Position numbers and translations under genes: made by a program
Part shown: piece by piece, positions 16,759 to 25,621 of the stretch
Layout of the letters: each line of letters begins with the position of its first letter
Position numbering within the stretch: position 1 is the first letter of the stretch
The notes under the pieces: generated by a model
Database searches by the model: none
The model's input: the letters and a program-made list of their open reading frames with translations, nothing else
What the model was told of the DNA's origin: nothing
Source: Thalassospira sp.
GTDB lineage: Bacteria; Pseudomonadota; Alphaproteobacteria; Rhodospirillales; Thalassospiraceae
Direction: 5' to 3'
NCBI RefSeq assembly: GCF_002709775.1
Contig: NZ_PAQR01000005.1
Location: 1-64,000 of the forward strand
DNA length: 64,000 bases

Positions 16759-17631
16759 ATGTCGACTAAAGTCGAGAAAGATCAGGTATCCGGAACAGAT
16801 ACCACCGGTCACGAATGGGATGGCATCAAGGAACTCAACACTCCGCTGCCTTCCTGGTGGGTCTATGTCTTCTGGATCACCGTCATCTGGTCCGTTGGTT
16901 ACTGGGTGGTTTACCCGTCCTGGCCGACTGCCAATGATTATCTCAAGGGTATGTTTGCGACCACCAACCGTACCCAGCTGCACGAAACCATGGCCAATGT
17001 TGCGGCCGAACGTGCACCTTACATGGAACGTCTGGCAGCCCTGGATGTCTCGGAAATCACCAATGACAGTGAACTTCTGAACTTCTCCATGGCTGGCGGC
17101 AAGGCGGTCTTCGCCGACAACTGCGCACCGTGCCATGGCACCGGTGGTTCGGGTAACCCGGGCTTCCCGTCGCTTCAGGACGATGCGTGGCTTTGGGGCG
17201 GTACGCTTGAGGCGATCAACGAAACACTGCATGTCGGTGTACGTTGGGATGCCAACGAAGATACCCGCTTCAACGACATGCCGGCTTTCGGTCGTGATGA
17301 ACTGCTTGAACGTGACCAGATCGAAGATGTGGTTCAGTACGTTCTTGCCTTCACCGATCGTGCAACCGACACCGCTGCTGCGGATCGTGGTGCGGTCGTC
17401 TTTGAAGAAAACTGTGCATCCTGCCACGGTGAAGATGCCAAAGGCATTCAGGATCTCGGTGCACCGAACCTGACCGATGCCATCTGGCTCTATGGTGGTT
17501 CGAAAGAAACCATCACCGAAACGGTCATGAATTCCCGCCGCGGCGTCATGCCGGCATGGGGTGGCCGTCTGGACGAAGAAACCATCAAAATGCTGACGGT
17601 TTATGTCCACTCACTTGGTGGCGGCCAGTAA
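16759..17631 (+). CDS. ccoP: Cytochrome c oxidase, cbb3-type, subunit III (di-haem cytochrome c)
   Basis: Membrane-bound di-haem cytochrome c that receives electrons from soluble cytochromes. The 290-residue protein begins with a cytoplasmic segment containing HEWDGIKELNTPLPSWW, the signature of CcoP, then a membrane helix (about 34-54). Two cytochrome c domains follow, with haem motifs CAPCH and CASCH. The likely axial methionines are in FNDMPAFG and GVMPAWGG. A very strong terminator follows, closing ccoNOQP. Confidence 0.98.
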   Translation: MSTKVEKDQVSGTDTTGHEWDGIKELNTPLPSWWVYVFWITVIWSVGYWVVYPSWPTANDYLKGMFATTNRTQLHETMANVAAERAPYMERLAALDVSEITNDSELLNFSMAGGKAVFADNCAPCHGTGGSGNPGFPSLQDDAWLWGGTLEAINETLHVGVRWDANEDTRFNDMPAFGRDELLERDQIEDVVQYVLAFTDRATDTAAADRGAVVFEENCASCHGEDAKGIQDLGAPNLTDAIWLYGGSKETITETVMNSRRGVMPAWGGRLDEETIKMLTVYVHSLGGGQ

Positions 17632-17644
17632 GCCAACATTTCCG

Positions 17645-17686
17645 AAAAAGGCCAGTGATCACAGATCACTGGCCTTTTTCTTTTTC
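17645..17686 (+). terminator. Terminator of ccoNOQP
   Basis: A perfect 16-bp stem, AAAAAGGCCAGTGATC and its complement with a three-base loop (ACA), ends in a T-run and a second T-run. It separates ccoNOQP from ccoGHIS transcriptionally. Confidence 0.95.
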
Positions 17687-17756
17687 AGCCCGTTTTTACG
17701 GGCCTCCTGATCTTGCGGTTTGTCCGACACATTTCATACGAATATGCGCGATTAAA

Positions 17757-17798
17757 TTGACATGTGTCATGGTGTCTATGCCGGGCCTCTCGTATTTT
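17757..17798 (+). promoter_or_regulatory. FNR-type promoter of ccoGHIS
   Basis: TTGAC-ATGT-GTCAT (17757-17770) matches the FNR consensus except for the last base. TATTTT at 17793-17798 is a plausible -10 and puts the start at about 17805 (a G), 41.5 bases from the box centre. The leader to ccoG is about 140 bases. Confidence 0.7.
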
Positions 17799-17945
17799 CT
17801 GCCTGAGATTTGAATAATTAGAGTTTGCCCTGCAAAGCTGCCAGAAACCCAACTTCTCCTGACAGCCTAACCTTCAAAGCGACTGGCGGGTCCGTCCCGC
17901 ACAGAGAGCAGTCGCAAGGTTCAGAGCAACAACCAGGTAGCGAAA

Positions 17946-19451
17946 ATGGCCATGTCCAATTTGCAGCATTCCGAAGTCCCCCCGCAGGCTAATCCGGACC
18001 TTTCGCACGAGGCGGAAGAAGACGAAATCCCGCTTTATAAAAAGCGCGACAAAGTCTATCCGAAACGCGTATCCGGACGGTTCAGAAACCTCAAATGGTT
18101 TGCTCTGATCGCCCTTCTTGGCATCTATTGGGTCGTGCCCTGGCTGCGCTGGGACCGTGGGGCAAGCGCCCCGGATCAGGCTGTTCTGATCGACATGGAC
18201 CTTGGCCGCGCCTATTTCTTCTTTATCGAAATCTGGCCGCAGGAAGTCTATTACATCACCGGCATCCTGATCATGGCGGCTGTCGGGCTGTTCCTGGCGA
18301 CCTCGCTGTTCGGGCGTATCTGGTGTGGCTATGCCTGCCCGCAGACGGTCTGGACCGACCTGTTCATGCTGGTCGAACGCTACATTCAGGGTGACCGTAA
18401 CGCCCGTGTCCGCCTCGACAAGTCGAAATGGACCTTTGAAAAAATCTGGAAAATCAGTGCAACGCATCTGGCATGGATTGCGATTTCGCTGGCGACTGGC
18501 GGTGCTTTTGTTCTGTATTTCCACGACGCACCGACGGTGATGGTCGATATCTTCACCGCCAATGCATCGTACGGCACCTATGTCACGATCGCGTTCCTGA
18601 CCGGCTCGACCTATCTTCTGGCCGGCTGGGCGCGTGAACAGGTTTGCACCTATATGTGCCCGTGGCCGCGCTTCCAGTCTGCCATGCTTGATGATGAAAG
18701 CATGATTGTCACCTATGAAAGCTGGCGTGGTGAAACACGTGGTCCGCTCAAACGTAAGAACCTTGTGCGCGGCGAAGTGCCGGAAACCGGCCACTGCATC
18801 GATTGCCATGCCTGTGTGAACGTCTGCCCGACCGGCATTGATATTCGCGATGGCCTGCAGCTTGAATGCATTGGTTGTGGTCTGTGCATCGATGCCTGTA
18901 ACGAGATGATGGACAAGGTCGGCTTCCCGCGGGATCTGGTGCGCTTTGACTCCGTCCAGAACTCCCAGCTTCGTTCGCAGGGCAAGGCAACCCGCGTGCG
19001 CATCATTCGCCCGCGCACCATCTTCTATTCGGTGCTGCTGGTGATCATTGCATCGGTGATGATGTTTGGCCTGGCCAACCGTTCGGTCCTTGAACTCAAT
19101 GTTCTGCGTGACCGCAACCCGCTGTTTGTTGCCCTGTCGAACGGTGACGTACGCAACGGTTACACGCTTAAGGTCCTGAACAAGGAACAGGCTGAAAAAA
19201 CCTATGTCCTGTCCCTTGAAGGGATCAACGCGACGGATCTTCAGATCATTGGTCTGACCCCGAACCAGGACGGCACCTATGATCTGGATGTGGCCCCTGA
19301 CCGGGTCGGCAGCTTCCGCGTCTTTGTAGCAGCAAGCCCCAAGGCACTTGATGGTAAATCGACACCGTTCGAATTCACGGTGACCGATAAGGAAACCGGC
19401 AACACCGAAACTTATGATACAGTGTTCGCCGGTCCGGAAAACGACCGCTGA
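17946..19451 (+). CDS. ccoG: Cytochrome c oxidase accessory protein CcoG (polyferredoxin)
   Basis: Inner-membrane iron-sulfur protein required for cbb3 assembly; homologues reduce Cu(II) to Cu(I) for CcoN. The 501-residue protein has membrane helices around 55-75, 95-120, 175-195, 205-225 and 355-375. Cysteine pairs occur in CGYACPQ and CTYMCPWP. Two 4Fe-4S ferredoxin motifs lie at about 283-325 (CIDCHACVNVCP and CIGCGLCIDAC). A C-terminal immunoglobulin-like periplasmic domain of about 120 residues is normal for the family. The ATG at 17946 is six bases before another ATG, which could equally be used. First gene of ccoGHIS. Confidence 0.97.
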   Translation: MAMSNLQHSEVPPQANPDLSHEAEEDEIPLYKKRDKVYPKRVSGRFRNLKWFALIALLGIYWVVPWLRWDRGASAPDQAVLIDMDLGRAYFFFIEIWPQEVYYITGILIMAAVGLFLATSLFGRIWCGYACPQTVWTDLFMLVERYIQGDRNARVRLDKSKWTFEKIWKISATHLAWIAISLATGGAFVLYFHDAPTVMVDIFTANASYGTYVTIAFLTGSTYLLAGWAREQVCTYMCPWPRFQSAMLDDESMIVTYESWRGETRGPLKRKNLVRGEVPETGHCIDCHACVNVCPTGIDIRDGLQLECIGCGLCIDACNEMMDKVGFPRDLVRFDSVQNSQLRSQGKATRVRIIRPRTIFYSVLLVIIASVMMFGLANRSVLELNVLRDRNPLFVALSNGDVRNGYTLKVLNKEQAEKTYVLSLEGINATDLQIIGLTPNQDGTYDLDVAPDRVGSFRVFVAASPKALDGKSTPFEFTVTDKETGNTETYDTVFAGPENDR

Positions 19452-19483
19452 TCGCAAAAGCGTTTCAGTACAGGAGACAAGAA

Positions 19484-20002
19484 ATGGCAATGCAGATGAC
19501 ATCACCTTCCACAAATCAGAATGGCCCGCGTAAATCGGACCGCTGGATTCCGTGGTATTTTGTCGGTGGCTTCGCCGTCATGCTGATTGCCAATATCTCG
19601 CTGATCACGTTTTCAATGACCAGCTGGAATGGCCTTGTGACCAAGCATGCCTTCGAAGAGGGCAACAACTATAACGCGGCCATTTCCGGTGCCGCCCGCC
19701 AGGAAGAACTTGGCTGGCGCAGCAAGCTGAGTGTCGATGGTGTCATTAATCAGAATGGCACCATCACCATCCTTTTCCGTGACAAGGACTCCAAACCAAT
19801 CACGGGTGCCAAGATGTCTGTCATGATGTCGCGTGCCGATCGTGATGACCTCGATGCCACCATCCCGATGGCGGAAATCGCTCCGGGTGAATACCGTGCA
19901 AGTGCCTCCTTCCCGGTTTACGGGCGTTGGCAGCTGCGCACCGTCGCCAATGCGATGGGTGATGATTATCAGACCGTCGAGTATGTCGTCGTAAATCCAT
20001 GA
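19484..20002 (+). CDS. ccoH: cbb3 oxidase assembly protein CcoH/FixH
   Basis: A 172-residue single-pass membrane protein. After a polar N-terminus of about 20 residues comes a membrane helix (about 24-45), then a periplasmic beta domain with the FixH pattern: NYNAAISGAARQEELGW, then strands ending PVYGRWQLRTVANA. FixH/CcoH is required for stable cbb3 assembly and interacts with the copper exporter. It follows ccoG after 32 bases with an AGGAGACAAGAA ribosome binding site. Its stop overlaps the ccoI start (ATGA). Confidence 0.95.
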   Translation: MAMQMTSPSTNQNGPRKSDRWIPWYFVGGFAVMLIANISLITFSMTSWNGLVTKHAFEEGNNYNAAISGAARQEELGWRSKLSVDGVINQNGTITILFRDKDSKPITGAKMSVMMSRADRDDLDATIPMAEIAPGEYRASASFPVYGRWQLRTVANAMGDDYQTVEYVVVNP

Positions 20003-22422
20003 ACGCCCCCCTTCAGTCCTGTCGCCATTGCGGCGAGCCGGTGACAGCCATGTCACCCGCAGCCCCCGACTTTTGTTGTGCCGGGTGTGCGGGTGCCTAT
20101 GAGCTTCTCGGTGAGATGGGGCTGACATCCTATTACAACCGACGTGCCATCGACCCCAAAGTCCGCGCCCTTCGCCCGGACGAAGAAGAAGTCGCCAATT
20201 TCGATTTCACCGAACTCGCCAGCACTGATAACGAAGGCCACCATCACCTCAACCTGATGGTCGATGGCATTCATTGTGCGGCCTGTGTCTGGCTGATCGA
20301 AACCCTGTTGCAGCGAAACAGTGCGGTAATACAGGCGCGTGTCAATATGACGACCCGTCGTCTGCGCCTCAGCTGGCAGGGCGAAGTCGCCGATATCGAA
20401 GACATCATTCGCCCGGTCATGCAGATGGGCTATCGCCTGATACCGTTTGATCCGGCCGCCCTTGAACAGGCCACCACATCGCGCAACAAGGAATTGTTGC
20501 GTTGTCTGGCGGTTGCGGGCTTTGCCGCTGGTAACGTGATGTTGCTGTCTGTTTCGGTCTGGGCCGGGTATTTTCAGGGCATGGGCGGGGCAACCCGTGA
20601 TTTGTTTCACTGGATTTCGGCCCTGATCGCCCTTCCGGCCGCCGCTTATGCCGGATTGCCGTTTTATCGCTCGGCAATTGGCGCCATTCGCAATCGCCGG
20701 GTCAATATGGATGTGCCGATCAGTCTGGGCGTCATTCTGGCCCTTGGCATGAGCTTGGCCCAAACCATTCGCGGCGAACCGCATGCCTATTTCGACAGCG
20801 CGATAACCCTTCTCTTCTTCCTTCTGATCGGGCGTTATCTTGATGGGCGCGCACGTGGTCAGGCCCGCTCGGCGGCCGAACATCTTCTGTCACTGAATGC
20901 CCGCTCGATCACGGTGATTGAGCCTGATGGCACTCGGCGTCTGATCGCGCCGCAAAAGGCCACACCGGGCATGATCGTTCTGGCCGCAGCCGGCGAACGC
21001 ATCGGCATTGATGGCACGGTCATCGAAGGTCAGTCCGATATCGATACCAGCATCATCACCGGTGAAAGCATTCCTGTCCTGACCCGTCCGGGCACCACCG
21101 TTTTTGCCGGCACCACCAATATTTCCGCCCCGCTGCGCATCGAGGTGACGGCGACCGGCGGCAATACGTTGCTGTCGGAAATTGTCCGCCTGATGGAAAA
21201 TGCCGAACAGGGCCGTGCACGCTATGTCGCGATTGCCGATCGTGTGGCAAAGGCCTATGCGCCGGTGGTTCACACCCTGTCGCTGGCAACCTTTATCGGC
21301 TGGTGGCTGATTGGCGGCATTGGCTGGCAGGATGCGCTGATGAATGCCATCGCGGTTCTGATCATTACCTGCCCCTGTGCGCTGGCGCTTGCCGTTCCGG
21401 TCGTGCAGGTGATTGCCACCGGGCGTCTTTTGCGGGCCGGGATCCTGGTTAAATCGGCAACTGCCCTTGAACGCCTGACCAAGATCACCGGCATCATATT
21501 TGATAAAACCGGCACACTCACGACAGGCAAACCCGAACTGGTTGGCCAGCCACCCGAAGACAAGCTGATGCTGGCCGCCGGCATGGCAGCGAACAGCAAC
21601 CATCCGCTATCGCGGGCACTGGTGCGTGCGGCCGGAAACGTCACCCCCCAAGCCAATGTCAGCGAGCAGGCCGGTCTTGGCCTGATGATGCAGGGCCCGG
21701 CGGGTCCGATCCGCCTTGGCAGCCGGACGTTTTGTGACATTGCCGAAAATGCCGATGTCCCGTCCGATATTACCGGGCCGGAATTATGGCTGGCCGAGCC
21801 GGGCGTTGCCCCGACCCGCTTTGTTTTCCGCGATACCATGCGCAGCGACGCACCCGATGTCGTCGAGACGCTTCGCAAGCGCGGCTTTGACATGACCCTG
21901 CTTTCGGGTGACCGCGAAAGCACGGTACGCCAGCTTGCGCAAACGCTGGGTATTCCAAACTGGCAGGCCCGCATGTCTCCGACCGACAAGGCCAACCATA
22001 TCCAGACCCGCTCAGACGATGGCAAGCATGACCTGATGGTCGGTGATGGCATCAATGATGCCCCGGCCCTTGCTGCCGCCCACGCCTCAATGTCGCCAGC
22101 CACCGCCGCCGAGATTTCGCAAAATGCCGCCGACATCGTTTTTCAGGGCGACCGGCTTGGTGCCGTGATCGAGGCGATCGACGTTGCACGCAAGGCCGAT
22201 CGACTTGTGCGTCAGAATTTCGCCCTGTCATTCGCCTATAACGTGATCACCATTCCACTGGCGGTATCAGGGTTTGTCACCCCACTTTTCGCTGCAATTG
22301 CAATGTCATCTTCTTCACTCATCGTGATCGCCAATGCCTTGCGTTTACACGTAAAATCGGGCAAGCCTGAAGGGGTCGACATCAAACCGGCAACCGAATT
22401 GTCGCAGCAGGCAGGAACTTGA
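19999..22422 (+). CDS. ccoI: Copper-translocating P-type ATPase CcoI/FixI
   Basis: Exports copper to the periplasm for loading of the CcoN CuB site. The 807-residue protein has an N-terminal zinc-ribbon-like segment (CRHCGEPV and CCAGCAGAYE) and a heavy-metal-associated domain with GIHCAACVW near residue 90. It has eight membrane helices, the actuator motif TGES, the ion-binding CPC at about 458-460, the phosphorylated DKTGT at about Asp502, and GDGINDAPAL. The CCAGCAGAYE zinc-binding start is the mark of the FixI branch, distinguishing it from general copper efflux pumps. It is coupled to ccoH by a four-base overlap. Confidence 0.97.
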   Translation: MNAPLQSCRHCGEPVTAMSPAAPDFCCAGCAGAYELLGEMGLTSYYNRRAIDPKVRALRPDEEEVANFDFTELASTDNEGHHHLNLMVDGIHCAACVWLIETLLQRNSAVIQARVNMTTRRLRLSWQGEVADIEDIIRPVMQMGYRLIPFDPAALEQATTSRNKELLRCLAVAGFAAGNVMLLSVSVWAGYFQGMGGATRDLFHWISALIALPAAAYAGLPFYRSAIGAIRNRRVNMDVPISLGVILALGMSLAQTIRGEPHAYFDSAITLLFFLLIGRYLDGRARGQARSAAEHLLSLNARSITVIEPDGTRRLIAPQKATPGMIVLAAAGERIGIDGTVIEGQSDIDTSIITGESIPVLTRPGTTVFAGTTNISAPLRIEVTATGGNTLLSEIVRLMENAEQGRARYVAIADRVAKAYAPVVHTLSLATFIGWWLIGGIGWQDALMNAIAVLIITCPCALALAVPVVQVIATGRLLRAGILVKSATALERLTKITGIIFDKTGTLTTGKPELVGQPPEDKLMLAAGMAANSNHPLSRALVRAAGNVTPQANVSEQAGLGLMMQGPAGPIRLGSRTFCDIAENADVPSDITGPELWLAEPGVAPTRFVFRDTMRSDAPDVVETLRKRGFDMTLLSGDRESTVRQLAQTLGIPNWQARMSPTDKANHIQTRSDDGKHDLMVGDGINDAPALAAAHASMSPATAAEISQNAADIVFQGDRLGAVIEAIDVARKADRLVRQNFALSFAYNVITIPLAVSGFVTPLFAAIAMSSSSLIVIANALRLHVKSGKPEGVDIKPATELSQQAGT

Positions 22423-22426
22423 TGCC

Positions 22427-22615
22427 ATGAGCAACCTTCTTCTCCTGATCCCGATTGCATTGTTTCTTGGACTTCTGGGCCTTGGGGCATTCTTGTGGTC
22501 GTTGCGTTCAGGGCAGTTTGACGATATGGAAGGTGCGGCAAATCGCATTCTGTTTGATGACGATGATGTCAAACCGTCAGGCAATTCGAAAAAGTTCCAT
22601 CAGGACGAGAGTTAG
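22427..22615 (+). CDS. ccoS: cbb3 oxidase maturation protein CcoS
   Basis: A 62-residue single-span membrane protein: the hydrophobic helix LLLIPIALFLGLLGLGAFLW, then SLRSGQFDDMEGAANRILFDDD, the exact hallmark of CcoS. CcoS is needed for insertion of haem and copper cofactors into CcoN. It starts four bases after ccoI and ends ccoGHIS. Confidence 0.96.
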   Translation: MSNLLLLIPIALFLGLLGLGAFLWSLRSGQFDDMEGAANRILFDDDDVKPSGNSKKFHQDES

Positions 22616-22694
22616 AATTGCTTGAAACAAGGCTATCTCATCGGATAGATTTGTGCCTAATCCGCCTACCGGGTCACCAGCATCGGAGTCTGCG

Positions 22695-23393
22695 ATGGCA
22701 GTCCGCCCCCAAATCTGCGAAGCCTGTTCTATCAAGGACTTAACTTTCTGCTCGGCGCTACATGGCGACGAACATGATCAGTTGCGTCAATTGCTGACCC
22801 ATGCTCATTACGACTCGCACAGCACAATTTTCCACGAAGCCGAAGAAGCTGATTACGTCTTTAACGTTACGGCCGGCTCGGTAAAGTTGTATAAACTGCT
22901 TGGTGATGGTCGTCGTCAGATTACCGGCTTCCTGTTTGCAGGTGACTTCCTCGGCCTCGCGCTGAACTCGAACTACAGCTATTCCGCCGAGGCGATCGAA
23001 CCGGTCACCGCCTGTCGCTTCCCGCGTCAGAAACTTGAAAAGCTGTTCGACAAGTTCCCGCATCTTGAAAAACGCATGCTGGGCATGGCGGTCGATGAAC
23101 TGGCAGCAGCCCAGGACCAGATGCTTCTGCTTGGCCGCAAGACCGCCAAGGAAAAGGTCGCATCCTTCCTTCTGATGCTCGCCCGCCGTCAGGAGCATCG
23201 TGGCGAAAGCACGGAAACCATCAACGTCCCCATGAGCCGGTCTGACATTGCCGATTACCTTGGCCTGACGATTGAAACCGTGTCACGCACGCTGACCCAG
23301 CTGCGCAAGGAATCGACCATTTCGCTCAAGGATAACCGCCATATCGAGGCGGTCGGTCTGGACATGCTTGAAGATCTTGCCGAAGGTCTGTGA
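22695..23393 (+). CDS. fnr: FNR-type oxygen-sensing transcription regulator
   Basis: Crp/Fnr-family regulator of 232 residues. The N-terminus carries Cys8, Cys11 and Cys19 in ICEACSIKDLTFC. A further cysteine at about 107 (TACRFPR) completes the four ligands of an oxygen-labile 4Fe-4S cluster, as in FNR and FnrL. A cyclic-nucleotide-binding-type beta roll (about 30-130) leads to a dimer helix and a helix-turn-helix whose recognition helix reads GLTIETVSRTLTQL. The E-x-x-SR pattern is that of regulators binding TTGAT-N4-ATCAA. I chose the ATG at 22695 after GGAGTCTGCG; a GTG at 22653 would add 14 residues. It lies 79 bases after ccoS and I see no FNR box directly before it. Confidence 0.93.
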   Translation: MAVRPQICEACSIKDLTFCSALHGDEHDQLRQLLTHAHYDSHSTIFHEAEEADYVFNVTAGSVKLYKLLGDGRRQITGFLFAGDFLGLALNSNYSYSAEAIEPVTACRFPRQKLEKLFDKFPHLEKRMLGMAVDELAAAQDQMLLLGRKTAKEKVASFLLMLARRQEHRGESTETINVPMSRSDIADYLGLTIETVSRTLTQLRKESTISLKDNRHIEAVGLDMLEDLAEGL

Positions 23394-23606
23394 GTTTGGC
23401 GTGCCTGTAAACGGCCAATAGCATTTCCTGGTGCAGAATCGTCGAACCAATTGCCCGAACGCGCCAGAAGTGCCGGTTATTGGCCGAATTGCCTATTTCG
23501 CGATTGCAAAAAAAGTTTCCCGATTGCGGCTGTGATATTGTACACATGACCGCACGCCTGACAAAGATCGGGCAGCGAAATCCGGTTGAACCGGGGGAGA
23601 AACGTC

Positions 23607-24452
23607 ATGAGTGCCACCAGCAAGAAAATGGGTCGGACCTCCGTCCCAGAACTTCGCGCCCGTAAGGGCAAAGATCCGATTGTCTGCCTGACGGCCTATA
23701 CCGCGCCCATGGCGCAACGCCTTGATGAACATTGCGACCTGCTTCTGGTCGGCGATTCACTGGGCATGGTTGTCTATGGCATGGAAAGCACGCTTGCCGT
23801 GACCGTCGATATGATGGTCAACCATGGCAAGGCCGTGATGCGCGGCTCCAAAAACGCCTGCGTTGTTGTTGATCTGCCCTTTGGCAGCTATCAGGAAACC
23901 AAGGAACAGGCGTTCCGCACCGCATCCCACATTCTGGCTGAAACCGGCTGCGCTGCCGTCAAGCTTGAAGGCGGCGCGGAACTTGCTGAAACCATCGAAT
24001 TTCTGACCATGCGCGGTGTGCCCGTCATGGCCCATATCGGCCTGATGCCGCAACAGGTCAACACCATGGGTGGCTTCAAAAGCCAGGGCCGCGACGAAGA
24101 AACTGCGATGAAGGCCCTTGCTGATGCCAAGGCCGTTGCCAAGGCCGGGGCTTTCTCGGTCGTGATCGAAGGCACGGTCGAACCCGTCGCTCGTCAGATT
24201 ACCGAAACCATCGACATTCCGACCATCGGCATTGGCGCCTCGGTCGCTTGTGATGGTCAGGTTCTGGTTACCGAAGACATCCTTGGCATGTTCTCGGACT
24301 TCACGCCGAAATTCGTCAAACGCTACGCCAATCTTGGCGATGCCGTTTCCGAGGCCGTCGGCCAATATGCCGATGAAGTCCGCACCCGCCAGTTCCCGGC
24401 GGATGAACATTGCTTTGGTGTGGCGAAAAAAGGTAACTTGCGCGCGGTCTGA
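23607..24452 (+). CDS. panB: 3-methyl-2-oxobutanoate hydroxymethyltransferase
   Basis: First committed step of pantothenate synthesis: adds a hydroxymethyl group from methylene-tetrahydrofolate to alpha-ketoisovalerate. The 281-residue product has [10 protein letters not shown], the metal-site [30 protein letters not shown] and IGIGAS, as in PanB. The start at 23607 follows CCGGGGGAGAAACGTC; an earlier in-frame start would add seven residues. panC follows after 45 bases. Confidence 0.97.
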   Translation: MSATSKKMGRTSVPELRARKGKDPIVCLTAYTAPMAQRLDEHCDLLLVGDSLGMVVYGMESTLAVTVDMMVNHGKAVMRGSKNACVVVDLPFGSYQETKEQAFRTASHILAETGCAAVKLEGGAELAETIEFLTMRGVPVMAHIGLMPQQVNTMGGFKSQGRDEETAMKALADAKAVAKAGAFSVVIEGTVEPVARQITETIDIPTIGIGASVACDGQVLVTEDILGMFSDFTPKFVKRYANLGDAVSEAVGQYADEVRTRQFPADEHCFGVAKKGNLRAV

Positions 24453-24497
24453 TCAAGCCCGCCGCGATTTTCAGCAATCTTCGGTACGACGATAACG

Positions 24498-25355
24498 ATG
24501 TCCCTTACGACTGTTCACACTGTCGCTGATTTGCGCGCGACTGTTGCCGACTGGCGCGCGCAAGGTCTGCGTGTCGCCCTCGTTCCGACCATGGGCGCGC
24601 TTCATGATGGCCATGTCAGCCTGACCCATCTTGCCCGTGAACGTGCCGACCGGGTGATCGTATCGATCTTCGTCAATCCGACCCAGTTTGCGCCCAACGA
24701 GGATTTCGGGGCCTATCCGCGCACCCTGCCTGCTGATCAGAAGCTGCTTGATGCCGCTGGTGTCGAGCTGTGCTTCGCCCCCTCGGTCGAGGAAATGTAT
24801 CCCGACGGCTTTGCCACCAAGGTCTGCGTTGATGGTGCCATGACCAATGTGCTTTGTGGGGCGGCCCGCCCCGGTCACTTTGATGGCGTGGCACAGGTCG
24901 TGACCAAATTGCTGCTGCAGGCCCTGCCGGATTGCGCGATCTTCGGGCAGAAGGATTACCAACAACTGATGGTCATCCGCCGTTTCAGTGCTGATCTGAA
25001 TATCCCGGTCGAGATTATCGGGGCGAAAATCCTGCGCGAAGACGATGGTCTGGCCATGTCATCACGCAACCGCTACCTGACGGCTGAAGAACGCGCGATT
25101 GCCCCGACGCTAAATGCGGTGCTCGCCGAAATCACCGCCAAGGCAGCCAAGGGTGCCGAACTTGGCCCGCTTCTGGCCAAGGGGCGCGAAGATATCCTCA
25201 AGGCCGGCTTTGATCCGATTGATTATCTTGAAGTCCGCGATGCCGCGACACTCGAACTGGTCAGTGACACGGTTCGGAAAACGGCGCGAATCTTCGTCGC
25301 TGCCCGGCTTGGAAAGGCACGTTTGATCGACAATCACGCGATTGAACCTGCGTAA
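24498..25355 (+). CDS. panC: Pantothenate synthetase
   Basis: Joins pantoate and beta-alanine using ATP, the last step of pantothenate synthesis. The 285-residue protein has the nucleotidyltransferase HIGH-like motif in VPTMGALHDGHVSL, FVNPTQF, GAARPGHFDGVAQVV, FGQKDYQQL and the KMSKS-like MSSRNRYL. Length is normal. A small hairpin with four T residues lies about 80 bases downstream. Confidence 0.97.
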   Translation: MSLTTVHTVADLRATVADWRAQGLRVALVPTMGALHDGHVSLTHLARERADRVIVSIFVNPTQFAPNEDFGAYPRTLPADQKLLDAAGVELCFAPSVEEMYPDGFATKVCVDGAMTNVLCGAARPGHFDGVAQVVTKLLLQALPDCAIFGQKDYQQLMVIRRFSADLNIPVEIIGAKILREDDGLAMSSRNRYLTAEERAIAPTLNAVLAEITAKAAKGAELGPLLAKGREDILKAGFDPIDYLEVRDAATLELVSDTVRKTARIFVAARLGKARLIDNHAIEPA

Positions 25356-25438
25356 CTTCGGGCATGACGGCAAGCATGACCGGGGGTTAAACACCCGGGC
25401 ACAGTGGCGGAATCGCCAATTGCACGGCAAAGCCGATG

Positions 25439-25462
25439 AAAAGCGCAGAATAACGCGCTTTT
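25439..25462 (+). terminator. Probable terminator after panC
   Basis: AAAAGCGC and GCGCTTTT form an 8-bp stem with an eight-base loop and four T residues in the second arm. It is weaker than most terminators in this window. Confidence 0.5.
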
Positions 25463-25537
25463 GCGCCCGATTGCGCTTGACTCCCACCCCCTGATCCAAT
25501 AAACCCTCCCCACCAAAGGTCGCCCAAGAGGTGACTC

Positions 25538-25577
25538 CCCCAGTCCTCGAGTTTCGAGCACTGGGTTTTAGTTTTTT
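25538..25577 (+). terminator. Terminator-like hairpin 45 bases before ffh
   Basis: CCCAGT-C-CTCGA pairs with TCGAG-C-ACTGGG around a three-base loop, followed by TTTTAGTTTTTT, a convincing intrinsic terminator. It lies only 45 bases before the ffh start codon. Either ffh transcription begins after it or it attenuates a longer transcript. A TTGACT at 25477 with a poor -10 near 25500 could start a short leader RNA ending here. Confidence 0.75.
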
Positions 25578-25621
25578 GTGCGCACACGGTGGAAACACCA
25601 GCAACACAGACGGGATTTGGA

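Noticed and set aside
16144-19514. Minus-strand frames opposite ccoO, ccoP and ccoG
   Set aside because: Antisense frames arising from codon bias; haem and iron-sulfur motifs confirm the plus-strand genes.
25356-25588. Possible 4.5S signal recognition RNA before ffh
   Set aside because: The conserved core motif with the GGAA tetraloop and the GAAGCAGC-type bulge is absent, so I treat it only as a structured interval.
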